Source: Plenodomus lindquistii
Lineage: Eukaryota > Ascomycota > Dothideomycetes > Pleosporales > Leptosphaeriaceae
NCBI GenBank assembly: GCA_025504975.1
Contig: JANUWI010000012.1
Coordinates: 1,178,001 to 1,242,000 of the forward strand
DNA: 64,000 bases
Direction: 5' to 3'
Shown: positions 12,881-24,200 of the stretch, piece after piece
Position numbering within the stretch: the stretch's first letter is position 1
Layout of the letters: every line of letters begins with the position of its first letter
Notes under the pieces: generated by a model
Seen by the model: only the letters and a program-made list of their open reading frames with translations
Database searches by the model: none
Told to the model about the DNA's origin: nothing
Position numbers and translations under genes: made by a program

Positions 12881-13945
12881 ATGGTCCAAAACAAAGGTGT
12901 CATCTTCAAGCAAGTCCCAGACGGCTGGCCCGTCCCCGACAAAGACCTCACCATTGAGGACCGCCCCATCGACCTCAACCAAGACCTCGCCCCCGGCGCC
13001 ATTTTGGTCAAAAACTTTTATGCCTCCTTCGACCCCTACCAGCGCGGCCGCATGCGCTCCGCGGAGAAGAAATCCTATACCCCACCCTTTGAGCTCAACA
13101 AGCCCATCACAAATTCTTCCATTTTCAAGGTCGTCAAGAGCAACAACGACAAGTTCAAGGAGGGCGAGATACTCAGAGCCAAGGCCTTGACCCCCATCGA
13201 AGAGTACAGCGTACTCGACAAGGACACTGCCGATCTATGCTCCAAGCTCGAGAACCCCTACAACTTAGACCCCAAATTCTTCCTCGGACCCCTCGGCATG
13301 CCCGGTCTAACCGCGTGGTCCTCATTCTACGAAATCGGCCAACCAAAGAAGGGCGAAACAATCTTCATCTCTGCCGCCTCAGGCGCAGTAGGCCAGATCG
13401 TCGGCCAACTAGCCAAGCACGAAGGCCTCACCGTCATCGGCTCCGTGGGCAACGACGACAAACTCGACTTCATCACCAAGGAACTCGGTTTTGACGCTGG
13501 CTTCAACTACAAAACCGAGAAGCCCGCCGACGCGCTCGCCCGCCTCGCCCCCAACGGCATCGACATCTACTACGAAAACGTGGGCGGCGAGCAACTCGAA
13601 GCCGCCATCAACGCCATGAACGACTTTGGCCGCATCGTCGCCTGCGGCATGATTTCGCAGTACAACACCCGCCCCGAGGAATCATACCCCATTCGCAACC
13701 TCATGCACGTTGTCGCCAAGCGCCTCACAATGCGGGGTTTCATCGTGACAGACGCGAATATGGGACCGAAGCATGCAAAGGATCACCAGGAGAAGTTGCA
13801 GAAGTGGTTGAGTGAGGGGAGCTTCAAGGCCACGATTAGTGTTACCGAGGGGATTGACAATGCGATTGGAGGGTTTTTGGGCATGTTGAAGGGAGAGAAC
13901 TTTGGGAAGTCTGTGTTGCAGATTGCGGATTTGAGTAAGGAGTAG
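12881..13945 (+). CDS. NADP-dependent MDR oxidoreductase (alkenal/one reductase, leukotriene B4 dehydrogenase-like)
   Basis: Single exon, 354 residues, the usual length for the family. The N-terminal GroES-like half carries the family signature FDPYQRGRM. The Rossmann half begins AWSSFYEIGQPKKGETIFI and holds the nucleotide motif ASGAVGQIVGQLAK. Later conserved pieces are GIDIYYENVGGEQLEAAI and GRIVACGMISQYN. There are no structural or catalytic Zn cysteines, as expected for the zinc-independent PTGR/LTB4DH/CurA branch of medium-chain reductases. These reduce the double bond of alpha,beta-unsaturated aldehydes and ketones with NADPH and act in cytosolic detoxification. The third-position GC preference and CA-rich leader suggest good expression. 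Confidence 0.92.
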   Translation: MVQNKGVIFKQVPDGWPVPDKDLTIEDRPIDLNQDLAPGAILVKNFYASFDPYQRGRMRSAEKKSYTPPFELNKPITNSSIFKVVKSNNDKFKEGEILRAKALTPIEEYSVLDKDTADLCSKLENPYNLDPKFFLGPLGMPGLTAWSSFYEIGQPKKGETIFISAASGAVGQIVGQLAKHEGLTVIGSVGNDDKLDFITKELGFDAGFNYKTEKPADALARLAPNGIDIYYENVGGEQLEAAINAMNDFGRIVACGMISQYNTRPEESYPIRNLMHVVAKRLTMRGFIVTDANMGPKHAKDHQEKLQKWLSEGSFKATISVTEGIDNAIGGFLGMLKGENFGKSVLQIADLSKE

Positions 13946-15217
13946 AAGAATATGCAGGGAAGACTGAGGGGTGTATCCAAGTAGCTGAATAATTGAACGA
14001 ATGAATTAATGACGAACCAAAAACTATGGTATATATGTGTTTTGGGAGTTCGCGTCGCGACCAAGTGAGTTCTCCCACCATGCGCTGGTGAATACTGCTT
14101 TATGACATCTGCGTTCTTTCAGCCTCTCGTACTTTACACATGACCTGTACTAGAGTAGTAGAGCTACAAAGTCGTAGTTGCGTATATCCTCTCCTAAAAA
14201 AATAATCCCAGATGGACTTCAAGTTTGCGCGAAATATGACCTTAATTTCAGCATCATCAGCTACACGTATTGTAGAGCTAGGGCGGATTTTCAAAACATA
14301 CAGCGTGGCTATAGTGCGCCTCTCCATTCGATACGGTGGCTACTTACCGAAGTTATTACGATTAGATCTTTTAGACGTAAAGAGCGCTCTGTGGTGAAGT
14401 AGTGCACTTTTGAGATACGAGAGGGGGCGTTTGGTCAGTGTATCAGAGTAGTAGAAGTCGACTTGTTTTACAAACTAAATGGAGAACTCTAATAGGTAAG
14501 CCGTGTGCTAAGCTCTACTGTAAGCTGTAGATCATGCGATGGGCCGCATAGCTTTACTTTGAAGCTTTGTAAGCGTGCATACTCCCCGCAAGGTATCATC
14601 CACCTAATCTCTCTTCTAGAATCGTCCTTAACTGCGGTCATTCGGCGGACGAACCAACGTCGCATAATCTTCATGTGCGGCATGGCAATGTAAGTAGTGT
14701 TGTTGGAGAGCTTTAAAGGCCAATCGATATGGTACGCTCCATAAGTCTAGAGTATGTCTAGTCAATAAGTAATTTTTTTTGCAGAACGGCAATAGATAGT
14801 ATTCGAGGAGTAAAATCGGCTTCTAATCTGCAGTATTGTATATCGTCGGGTCAAGTGTGACGAGCAATATGATCCATGTCCTGTATCCAGTATACAGCGA
14901 ACTTTCATCCTTCATTGTCTATGCCTCCTTATCCTGGTACGGTTTCGCTATGCCAAGTCAAAGCGGTGGCTTGAAGCGAATCCGCGTGTAGGAGGGCTTG
15001 GTTGCGACTAAATCGATAATATGCAGCGGGATGGTTCAGGTGTTCTGTCCTTCATGCAGAATAGTCAGTTGGGACTAGTGGCTATTGGCCAGCTGTTGCC
15101 TTGATTGTTGGCCCTCTTCCCCCGCCTTTGACTCCCTCTCCCTTCACTGTTATTTGCCCTAAATAGAGTTTTACATTTACTCCGGGAGCGCATCTGGTCA
15201 GACGATCAGAGTTTACG
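13946..15217. other. Intergenic, 1.3 kb
   Basis: No supported gene. Between about 14150 and 14850 the composition turns AT-rich with many TAG-containing words (GTAGAGCTAC, GTAGTAGAAG), unlike the flanking coding DNA. This could be a decayed element, but no ends were found. Confidence 0.4.
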
Positions 15218-17239
15218 ATGTCAATACTAAAAGACGAAGTTGGACCAATGAATGATTATTGTGAGACCTGCCTTGAGGCCAGCTGCAGGCTTCGCAAGGC
15301 TTTCAATCTGGTTACAATTTCAGAAGAACGGCTCGTCAATCTTTGTTGGGATCATGTAGAAGCAACGCAGTCGGTTTGTCGATCATGCCAAAGCCTGGCA
15401 AACTACGGCCTACAATTACTTCCATCACCCAAGGAGTACCGCTTGAAGCCGATAGGACGCGGGGTGGTACTGCTTGGTATCTACAGTATCGGAGAATGCG
15501 ATCGCTCCCAATTTGTAGAACTGTATTCCCTCAACCGTCCCACGCAAGCCAAACGCAAGGGGGCGACCTTTGAGCAGGACTTTCTCAACCTTGGATTTGC
15601 CCAGGAGTGGCTGGACGATTGTGTGACCAATCACACAGAATGCGAGCTTTCCAAGGATCTGATATTGGACATGCGTCTTGTTCTGGTTGACGTCCAGCAA
15701 GAGTGCATTGTAGAGAAACAAAGCCGGAATCTAAGATACACGGCGCTCAGCTATGTATGGGGCCAGATGAACGGCATAAGGCTCAACTCTGCCAATCGAG
15801 AAATTCTGAAGATACCAAGAAGCCTATCTGTCGACAGATCCAGCTGTGACAGCACGGTGCCAAAAACCATCCGTGATGCCATGCACGTAACAAGAGCTCT
15901 CGGTCATCGATATCTTTGGGTGGACGCATTATGCGTTTCACAAGATGGTCAAGACGTCCAAGAAGCTCTCAATGCAATGTCGCTTATCTATGCCAACGCC
16001 GAGTGCACCATTGTGGTGGCCAGCGAGAGGGATGGAGTTGAGGGTATCGACGGGCTGAAGGCAAATGGCGAGCCCCGACCTCCGCCGAATCAGCTTATTG
16101 GTTTTCCCGACATGCCTGTTATAGTTCAGAGCTTTCATGCAAAATCGCTCCATCGTACGCCTTGGGTACAACGTGGCTGGACGTTACAAGAGGGGCTTTT
16201 CTCCAGACGCATCCTTTGCTTTTCAGACCAAATGCATTGGAAGTGCGGGAGAGTCGAGCGTACAGAAGGTGGCCCAAATCAATTTATCGAGAAAACCTCA
16301 ACGCATACTTGGGACACGTTTGCGGAAGGCGTGGCCCTGTGTGAGATCAACGCGGTTTCTAGAAAGGATTACTATCTACAGTTCCTGAATCTGGTGGAGC
16401 AGATGTGCGGCCGATCATTCACGTACTCTGGCGACATAGTTGATGCCCTATCCGGAATATTGGGCATTTTCTCAAGGCTCAGGGGTTCTCCTTCGAACGA
16501 GCTGTTCTTGCATGGGCATCCTATGAATCGATTTGAGTCCTCTTTAGCTTGGAGCACATGGGGAGGAGAAACAAGCATGCGGAACTTCGATGAGAACTGT
16601 CCAGTACCCATACCGACATGGTCTGTCATGGCTTGGATTAGCAGTCGTAAGGGTAAAGCTTACCACACCCCTCTGCTCAAAGCAGTCGCCCAAGTCACCG
16701 CAGCCTGCGCTTCTTGCAACACTCGCGCCTCGCTGCGGACAAGATGTTGTTCCACCCGTCAGCTTGGACTCCGTGTGGTCACGACCACGAACATCGCACA
16801 ATTCCCGACCATACTGTTCACGAACGGAAGTACAGCCTACGCCGTGGCTCATCCAGAACATCAAAATTTAACAGTTGGCGACTTCTACCCTTGTGACCCC
16901 CGGTACAAGGCCAGCTACAGCGATGCAGCCCAGTTGAAAGGATCCACCTATTGCGTGTCTCGAGAGGACTGTACATTTGTCGAGATTGGATACGGTGCGT
17001 ACAATCAACATTGTGGAGATCAGGCACCGTCTGCATATTGGACCCAGTTCCCCGAATCATTCCATGGAAGGGACGAGTGGGGTCAGCAAAAGTTGAGAGA
17101 TGTACTCATACATGCGCTTTGCATCAGATGGGAAGGCCAAGGAGAAGACCGCGTCGCGAAAAGAATCGGAAGTGCGATCATCGACAAGCAAGTTTGGGAC
17201 AAATTCGCTACTGGTTTGGTCGATGTCAACCTAGAATGA
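15218..17239 (+). CDS. HET-domain protein (heterokaryon incompatibility type)
   Basis: Single exon, 673 residues. An N-terminal Cys-rich stretch (CETCLEASC near residue 15, CRSCQSL near 54) precedes a HET domain starting about residue 175 at YTALSYVWG. It continues with TIRDAMHVTRALGHRYLWVD, ALCVSQDGQDVQEALNAMS, IYANAECTIVVAS and RGWTLQEGLFSRRILCFS. These are the canonical HET blocks. HET proteins trigger programmed cell death on non-self recognition between fungal strains, often with an NLR or other partner. No NACHT, WD40 or ankyrin repeats are fused here. The 3' side abuts AT-rich relic DNA, the usual setting for this fast-evolving family. Confidence 0.9.
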   Translation: MSILKDEVGPMNDYCETCLEASCRLRKAFNLVTISEERLVNLCWDHVEATQSVCRSCQSLANYGLQLLPSPKEYRLKPIGRGVVLLGIYSIGECDRSQFVELYSLNRPTQAKRKGATFEQDFLNLGFAQEWLDDCVTNHTECELSKDLILDMRLVLVDVQQECIVEKQSRNLRYTALSYVWGQMNGIRLNSANREILKIPRSLSVDRSSCDSTVPKTIRDAMHVTRALGHRYLWVDALCVSQDGQDVQEALNAMSLIYANAECTIVVASERDGVEGIDGLKANGEPRPPPNQLIGFPDMPVIVQSFHAKSLHRTPWVQRGWTLQEGLFSRRILCFSDQMHWKCGRVERTEGGPNQFIEKTSTHTWDTFAEGVALCEINAVSRKDYYLQFLNLVEQMCGRSFTYSGDIVDALSGILGIFSRLRGSPSNELFLHGHPMNRFESSLAWSTWGGETSMRNFDENCPVPIPTWSVMAWISSRKGKAYHTPLLKAVAQVTAACASCNTRASLRTRCCSTRQLGLRVVTTTNIAQFPTILFTNGSTAYAVAHPEHQNLTVGDFYPCDPRYKASYSDAAQLKGSTYCVSREDCTFVEIGYGAYNQHCGDQAPSAYWTQFPESFHGRDEWGQQKLRDVLIHALCIRWEGQGEDRVAKRIGSAIIDKQVWDKFATGLVDVNLE

Positions 17240-18365
17240 CCCCGGAGGTTAAGCAGGCTTTGATGTCTATAAATCTCTCTTTGCATTTCATCAGCGTTCT
17301 TGGAACTAGGGCAGCGAATCTTTCACCGACACTCTTTAGCGTATACGGTTCGAGAGCACCACTTCGGCACTGTCGACTGATCGTTACGAGAACGGCTATA
17401 TGTTTTCTCTGCGAGCTTGGCTTAGGATCACGACTTACCAACATGATATTTGCAGGAAGATCTAACAGCAAAGGCCTAATCCGACAGACTTGTCTGCCTA
17501 GGGTACGTGTCAAATTCCATCCCTTAGCTCTACTAGATGTATCCTTACTATCCTTCCTCTTCATAACAATTACCACCTCTAGCATTTATCTGCAAAACAA
17601 GCTACAGTCTCTATTACGCAATAGCAACATCTATCACTAGAGAAAACAAAAGTAACTTTTCTATAGTAAAACACAAAACGTAGCCTTTAACTTCTTAAGA
17701 TTAATAATGAGATATTAACTATAGCATTAACTATACAGCTATCCATAGAAAACATTGTAATTAAAAACACGCCTGCTTTTTTGTTCTATTATCAAATTTT
17801 GCTAGCAATTCTACTGCACAGAAAAGGAGCAACAAGGCAATAAATTTTAATACCTACTATTAATAAGCATAAAACAATAAATAGGATGAAGCTTGTTAAG
17901 AATTTAAATAACGTAGTTTTACTAGCTGTTTAAACAGTGCTAGTTTACGAATTTAGTAGCAGAGTTTGTATATATATATATATATATATTAGAAATTAAT
18001 ATTTCTTTTATTATATACAAAGTCTGTTTTATTTCTAATTGCGTTACATTTTTCTATTATTTTCTGTGGATTCCTAGGTACTTTCTGATTTTGTTTCACT
18101 CTTGAATAAGATGATCAAAAGAGATAAACGCGAGAGTAATGATGCAATGGGAAAGATTCTAATTATCCAGAAATAACTAGTCGAGAGAATGACTAGGACA
18201 TCCATGAGAACATGGAGAAATTGATGGAAGTACAGAGACTAGAACAAGCAAGCAGGCGGAAATGAAATGTCTAAGTTTACAGCAAAAACTCGTCTTCTGG
18301 CTCCGGAAGCGCCAGCTGACCAGCTGACAAGCCGCAAAGTGCAAATCATGCTCCCGCTGCTCGAT
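17240..18365. other. Intergenic with AT-rich degenerate block
   Basis: From about 17560 to 18080 the sequence is very AT-rich with long runs of TA, TTA and AAT words and no open frame. This is the look of a transposon copy eroded by repeat-induced point mutation. A (TA)10 tract sits at 17969-17989. The rest is the unmarked 3' side of the HET gene. Confidence 0.55.
17969..17989. repeat. (TA)n microsatellite
   Basis: About ten uninterrupted TA units inside the AT-rich block. Confidence 0.85.
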
Positions 18366-18675
18366 CTACACTCCCTCCTCCTCCTCCTCCTCTTCTTCTT
18401 CTTCCTCCTCTTCCTCTTGCTCTTTCCTCCCCGCCAACCCCTCCATCCCCACCGGCCACTCGGGCTCCAAAATCCTCGCAATCTCCCGACCCAACATCTC
18501 TTCGCAAGCAACCCACTCCTCTGAAAGCCCCAACACCACCTCCTCAACCCCCATCCTCGATCCCAGAATCTCGCGAAACAACATGCCCACAAAAATCCAG
18601 CACATATTCCGGGCGTGCAAGGGCTTCAACCGCCGCTCTGTGAATTGCAGATTTTGGTCGTGTAGAATACATGTG

Positions 18676-18699
18676 CAGCAGCAGCAGCAGCAGCAGCAG
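18676..18699. repeat. (CAG)8 microsatellite
   Basis: Perfect CAG repeat. On the minus strand it falls inside the predicted 174-bp intron of the APH-like gene, so it need not be coding. Confidence 0.9.
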
Positions 18700-19317
18700 C
18701 ATCACCATCATCATTATAATCATGCATTGTATCCCCCACCACCCCGACGCTGCTTCATTTCATGGCCATGGCCATGGTTACAGCTACTACTCATACGGCT
18801 ACCACACGCACCTTTGTACAGAAACTTTGCGTACAGCTGTCGATAGTGCTCTGTATCTCAGACCATGTGCGGCGGCGACGACGCGGCAAGCTCGTTGCGG
18901 TACGCGGGACACTACCAGTCCTTGCGCGGGAACAAGGCGAGGCACGAGGCGGAGAGGCGGGCGCGGTGTCCCCGTCGATGATGCCAACGACGGTTCCTAC
19001 GTCGTCGTCGACCATGATGTTTTGTAAATCTAGGTCGGAATGGTGGAGGGTGAGGAAGGGTGTGGTGGTGGGGGCGGGTGGATCGAAAGCTGGGTGGGCG
19101 AAGATGAGGGTCATTGTTTTGTGGAGGCCCGTGGTCATGGTCATGGGGACCGTGGTGGGTTTAGTCGGGGTTGGGACGCCGAAACAGGTGTGCATGGGGT
19201 GGGCGATGGAGGTTTGGGTTGTGGGGAAGGCGGGGATGAGGCTGGGGTTGTGCATGTCGTTGTTTGAGGTGAATAGGTAGAGGGGCCCGGCGGGGAAAGG
19301 GGCGGAGGATGCGGCGT

Positions 19318-19350
19318 TGGTGGTGGTGGTGGTGGTGGTGGTGGAGGTGG
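19318..19350. repeat. (GGT)n microsatellite in the APH-like gene
   Basis: About ten GGT units. On the minus strand they encode a run of Thr between the N- and C-lobe motifs of the APH-like protein. Confidence 0.85.
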
Positions 19351-19953
19351 CGAACATTGTGGCAAGGCCAATGTGGGTAAACGTTACTTTGTTTAGCGTG
19401 CTCATGGTGGCTGCCAGAGATTTGAGAAAGTTGATGCGTTTTTGTTCGACTTGGTGTGAGGGCTTGTCAGCGTTGAGCCAGAATGGTTGCTCGCCGTCGT
19501 GACCACCGTCGTGCCAAAGTTCAAAGGCGCTCTCGCCTCGAATGTCCTCCATCAAAATGCATGGGAGACCAAGTGCGTTGTCGTAAGTGGTCGAGTGGTG
19601 AAGAATGTGGGGTACAGGGGCTTTTGTGTGAGTCTTGATGTACTTCATCGTGTCCTCCTCGCCTTGCAGATTGTGTGCATCCTCAGGTGTCCAGATGGAT
19701 GGATTGCCGTAGCCAGGGATTCGTATCACGTAAAACTCAAACCTGTCGTTGCGGATTATGCTGACGCCTACGACTGAGTGGAAAGTACCTTGCGTACGCC
19801 ATTCCACTCGGCTGCAATAGAGTAGAATGAAACCCGTAGAGTCAACGATCCGGAGAACGAAGGCGCGGTGTGTTTCGTCAGAGATCAGCCGCATGGGGGC
19901 CCAGTCGACTCGATCTCCATCCTCTTCTTCACGTTTGATCACACCTTCCGGCA

Positions 19954-20714
19954 ATGACCTCTTCCACCCCCCGCCCCCATCCTCCACCTCACGATGACGC
20001 CGACATCCTAACCGCCAAGTCGTTCCCGTACCTCGAGCTCTACGGCCAAAACTGGAGTCCACAGCTCTTCAACCCTCTGTATCGCAACATCCGCACCGGC
20101 GCCACCTTCTCCAGCGCACACCACGCCCACGGCAACAGCCCCCGCACACGCGCCATCTTCGAACTCAGCTCGTCAAAAGCCTCGTATGGATTCTGCCTGA
20201 AATGGGTCAGCGTACCACGTCCCGACGGCTCTACAGCGCGCATGCGGTGCGGTGAGTGTTTCCTCGTGCGTGCGGTCGACGGGGTGCCAGCAGCCAGGGC
20301 ACAAAGACGATTGATGAAAAGGACAAGGGCCCCAACTCTGTGTTCCAAAAAAACTCATCAACGGAGAATGTGTCGAGTGGAAGGTTCTTCGAGATTTTGG
20401 AGCCGATTGTGCGAGAAGAGCCGGCCGTCAATGTCAAGACAATAATACAGAGTGAGGCGGCGGATATGGTACTGGCGGAACTCATGGTGGAGATGGAACG
20501 CAGGGGGTTTGTGGACCCGGAGCTTGTGGCGGGGTTTTATGCCGGACAGGCGCATGCGTTCAAGGTTGCAAAACAGAAAATCAGGGAGACGCAAAAGGCC
20601 AGGGCAATGGAGAGTAAATCGGTGGCGGCGGAGAAGAAGAAGGAGGAGGCAATGTTTGCGAGGATGTCAAAGGCGACGAATGCAACGAAGCGGAATCTGA
20701 CGAAGAAAAAGTAG
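19954..20714 (+). CDS. Conserved-looking hypothetical protein, splice junction unresolved
   Basis: The first exon starts MTSSTPRPHPPPHDDADIL and stays coding-like to about 20250 (FELSSSKASYGFCLKWVSV). A second frame carries TKTIDEKDKGPNSVF, FFEILEPIVREEPAVNVKTI, MVLAELMVEMERRGFVDPEL and a Lys-rich coiled tail ending NLTKKK at 20714. The obvious donor GTGAGT at 20252 does not join in phase with any nearby AG (20290, 20293, 20297). The weaker donor GTGCGG at 20247 does join in phase to 20291 or 20294. A small indel is the alternative. The start lies 60 bp from the start chosen for the divergent APH-like gene, so the two would share a promoter. I do not recognise the family. Confidence 0.55.
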
Positions 20715-21286
20715 TGGTAGTGGTAGTAGTAGGAGGGGGGCGAACTCCTAGTTGGGCTCCTTACTGATGGCATGTTGGGCTTGTCCACTGGTTCATTAGA
20801 TTTTTCGCCACTTAACCTACGTACATCGCCTTGGTCTGGTGCAGACGACGACTGCGTAGACGACAGACACATGGCATCGCTCTCCTCTCGGTATAGAAAT
20901 TTGAATCCCAAAGACGTAAGCGCCTAGAAAGGTTTGCATGCAATGACTGAAACGGCGTTGCCTCATTTGTACAAGTAGTATAGGCGTGACGATTATCCAA
21001 TCACCTATATATACTGGCTACGTAACAGGGATAGACACGACTATTATCGGGTTACCTATATACTGAATATCGTGGAGAAAACATGGTTGAAACAAAAGTT
21101 GGGGAAGCCATGCCAATCAACAAACTAATCCCAGGGTATATCCTCCGATTGAAAACGCCGTTGATGTTTGATGCCAAATGCCATCCATGCCATGTCATGT
21201 CATGCTACAAACCGCACGTCCCTTCCGCCTCTTATTACTTCATAAGGAACAATGAACCACAGACTACCTCCTCCTCACCCATCTTC
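20715..21286. other. Intergenic between convergent genes
   Basis: No supported gene. This is the shared 3' region of the hypothetical gene (plus) and the SUMO ligase gene (minus). Confidence 0.5.
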
Positions 21287-24200
21287 TCAATCACTCAAAT
21301 CAATAATCTCCACCTCCCTACCCCCCACCCCCGCCCCGGGCTCCGGCGACTCATCACTCACACCCTCCCTAACCTCAGCTTTAACCTTCCACGTCCCATC
21401 CTTGCCCACTTCAATCGCCCTCGTACCGCCCAACCCCTTACCCTCCAAATCACGCTTGACCTCTTCCAAAAACCCATCTACCAGTAATTCGCCGGGCCGC
21501 GCATCCATGTTGCAAATTGGACAACGCCAGACGTCCGCTCTACTCGCATCACCAGCCCGCGGCCTCGTCTCGAGAAACGTGTCGAGATCGAAGCAGTCAC
21601 TGTGTGCGCAGGAGATGCCGCGGACGGGGATGGTGCACATGGAGGAAGCGGAAAAGGGGTCGCGGAGGGAGATGGTGAGGGTGGAATCTACGATTGCGAC
21701 GTCGTCGTCGTTGTCCTCGTGGTTTGGTCCTGACAGCTTGGCTTTGATGGTGGCGAGGACCTTGGCTGCGGGGATGCGGCGAAACGAGAGACATTGCTTT
21801 TTGATGGCGTCGTGGGACTGCAGGCCGAGGATTTCAATGGCAATGAGGTAGTTGGTAAATGTGGTGTCTGTTGATGGGGCTATGATGGTGGCTTCGAGCG
21901 TGTTGGGGCCCTCGCGAACGAGGTGAGTGAGATCGATGGGCTGGTCTTTTCCGTAGTGCACTTTGCGTCGTTGTTCGAGGGCTGTATCGTTGAAGCGGAA
22001 GTATGAGTAAGGGATCCAGGTCGTGTCGGCGATGGCCCATTCCTGTTCGGTAGGCATCGCGGGGCCAAACCACTTGATACAACGCAGACGTATCGTCTTG
22101 CTGGTTTCGCTAACATCTCGAATCGTATATCCTGGCTCGTTGGTGGTCTCATGAGCGATAAGTCTCATGTCAGCGGACGACAAAGTAAAGGTCATGGTCT
22201 CAATTGCTCGCAAGCCTTTCGAGAGACGCTTTGGTTCTTGTTTGAAGCTTTGGAAGAAATAGTAGAGTGGCGAGCAGAGGTCCTTGGCGTTCATCGTGGG
22301 ACTGCGCAAATGAGCCTGATGCAGACCGTATCGCGCAGGGTTAGGCACACGTTGTTGTGGCTGTAACCAGCCTGGTGGCGGGAGTAGAGGCACGCGAGTA
22401 CTAGGTCGCGGCTGAGCTGGAGTCTGGCCGGCTTGTGATGGCGCCGAGCCATTGGACTGCAGTGGAGGTCGTCTTAGATGTGCGGGGACGCGTTGCTGTA
22501 ATTGAGATGCAGGACTGTCATCAAGTCGCCCACCTGTTTGTGTCTGCTGCATGTCTACCTGAGCCAATTGTTGACCGTCTGATCTGACGTTGGACGGCAG
22601 TGATGGGGTTACCATGCCAGGAATCATGCAAGCTTGGCGTTGGCCTGGATGCTGTTGAGGCAAATGCGACTGAACTGACCCTGCATGTTGCGGATTTGAC
22701 AAGGATGCCTGACGCAGTGAATTGCCCTCGTACTCCACCAACAAGTTTCGCAAACGTTGCCCGTAGGTGAATAACTCCTCAAAGGGTTCCTGTTGCTGGC
22801 CCTGTTGTGAAGTAAGTTGGTACCGGTGAAGGGCGTTTCTGTTTTCCTCCAACACGGCAAGTGCTTTGGCCTCGATACCGGCATGATATACGTTGACAGG
22901 GACGTCTCGACAGATCCACCGTAGGCAGGAAGTGAAGAGCAGGCGCTGGAATACCGGAGAAGCGATCCCATGCTTGACACTCATTTCGTGAGCGAGTGGA
23001 GGAAAGCGACGCTGACTGCAGTTGTGCTTGAGCCTGTTGGAGTCGGGCAGGCATGTTACAAACGAAAGGAATTGGGCGCCCAGCTGCCCAAACATGGCAG
23101 GCCACCAATGACCAAGATAGTCAATGGATGCAGGGAAGTAGGCAAAGAATTGTAGGCATGCGGGAGATAATTGAGCATTCGTGCCCAGAACATGCTGCAC
23201 AAAATCAAGCGCTTGTGAAAACTTGGGTTGCGCTCGCAATGCTTGAGGCACTGCCATTGGGTCTAAAGTCATCAGACAAGAGTACTGGTGCAGGGTGAGA
23301 TAGGCCCAATCTTGGATTTGGATGGCGTCCTTGAGAACACTGAGGCGTTTGCCTTGGAATGAACCACCAGAAGGCAGAGGATGCGCAGCCTCAAACCTCT
23401 GCACTACAGTCCAGCAGTCATGGGGAGTATACCACGGACCAAGTGCGTTACTGGAGGGCGGCGCTGGGTTGGAAAATCCACTGACAGGACCAGCAGGCGG
23501 TGAGCGATTTGTACCACTTGACTGAGTACGCACTGGTGGTGGTGGAGCTTGTGAGCGAAGGTGAGCCGGCGTGAGAGGGCGTTCGGGAGGTGTAGCATAC
23601 GACCGTCGGGTTGGTTGTATGCCACTAGTGTGGAACTGGCCAAGGGCGGGGCCACGAGGGTCAGCTTGCTGTCGTGTTGGGCCATTGGCTTGTGATGTGG
23701 ACGAGGTTGGGCGTTGTTGTTGTTGTTGTTGTTGTTGTTGCGCGTGCACGCCTGCATGCTGGGGTTGTCCTCTTTGTTGGGGCTGACCATCGTCGACAGC
23801 CATTCTCTCTAGGGCTTCTTGGGTCGAGGGAACTGGGCTGAGTTGGCCAAGGTTGAGGAAGTGGTCAATGTCGAAATGTGGAGGTGAAGCAGCAGCAGCA
23901 GCGGGCTCATCATGGCTTGGGGGCATGTAGACGTTGGCGGTGGTTGCCTCGCTCGGGCTGGGTGAGGAGAAAACGGTGATGTGTGAGTTAAGGGGCAGTC
24001 GGCCAGGTCTACCAGAAACGACATTGGGCAGCTGGGGTGAAATGGAGTTTGGCGGAGGGGCGCGTTTGGGTTGGGAAGGGTTGGACGTAGAGGAAGGGAG
24101 CAGTTGCTGGGGTGCAGCAATGGCCGGTGCCTGCACTGGATGTTTCCTAGGTCTGCCTCGGGGTCTTGCTTGTATGGGCGCCTGGTTGTTGGTGTTGACA

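Larger units (their letters stand above)
18366..19894 (-). pseudogene. Aminoglycoside-phosphotransferase-like kinase, probably decaying
   Basis: Translated on the minus strand, the order of motifs is that of a fungal APH-family protein: QGTFHSVVGVSI, IWTPEDAHNLQGEEDTMKYI, APVPHILH, LPCILMEDIRG, then the Brenner motif HHSDLDLQNIMVDDD and GIIDGDT, where the family usually has IDWD. Downstream, homology continues in another frame: ALFPRKDW, a TAG, a TGA, then EHYRQLYAKFLYK. A well-formed 174-bp intron (18638..18811, GTGCGT..TTCACAG) then leads to ERRLKPLHARNMCWIFVGM and a C-terminal Glu tract ending at 18366. A poor 59-bp intron (18857..18915) could skip both stops and restore frame, but it would remove the conserved-looking ALFPRKDW region. 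The start is unclear: the open frame reaches 20062, overlapping the divergent gene, so Met at 19894 was chosen. The substrate is unknown. Confidence 0.6.
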
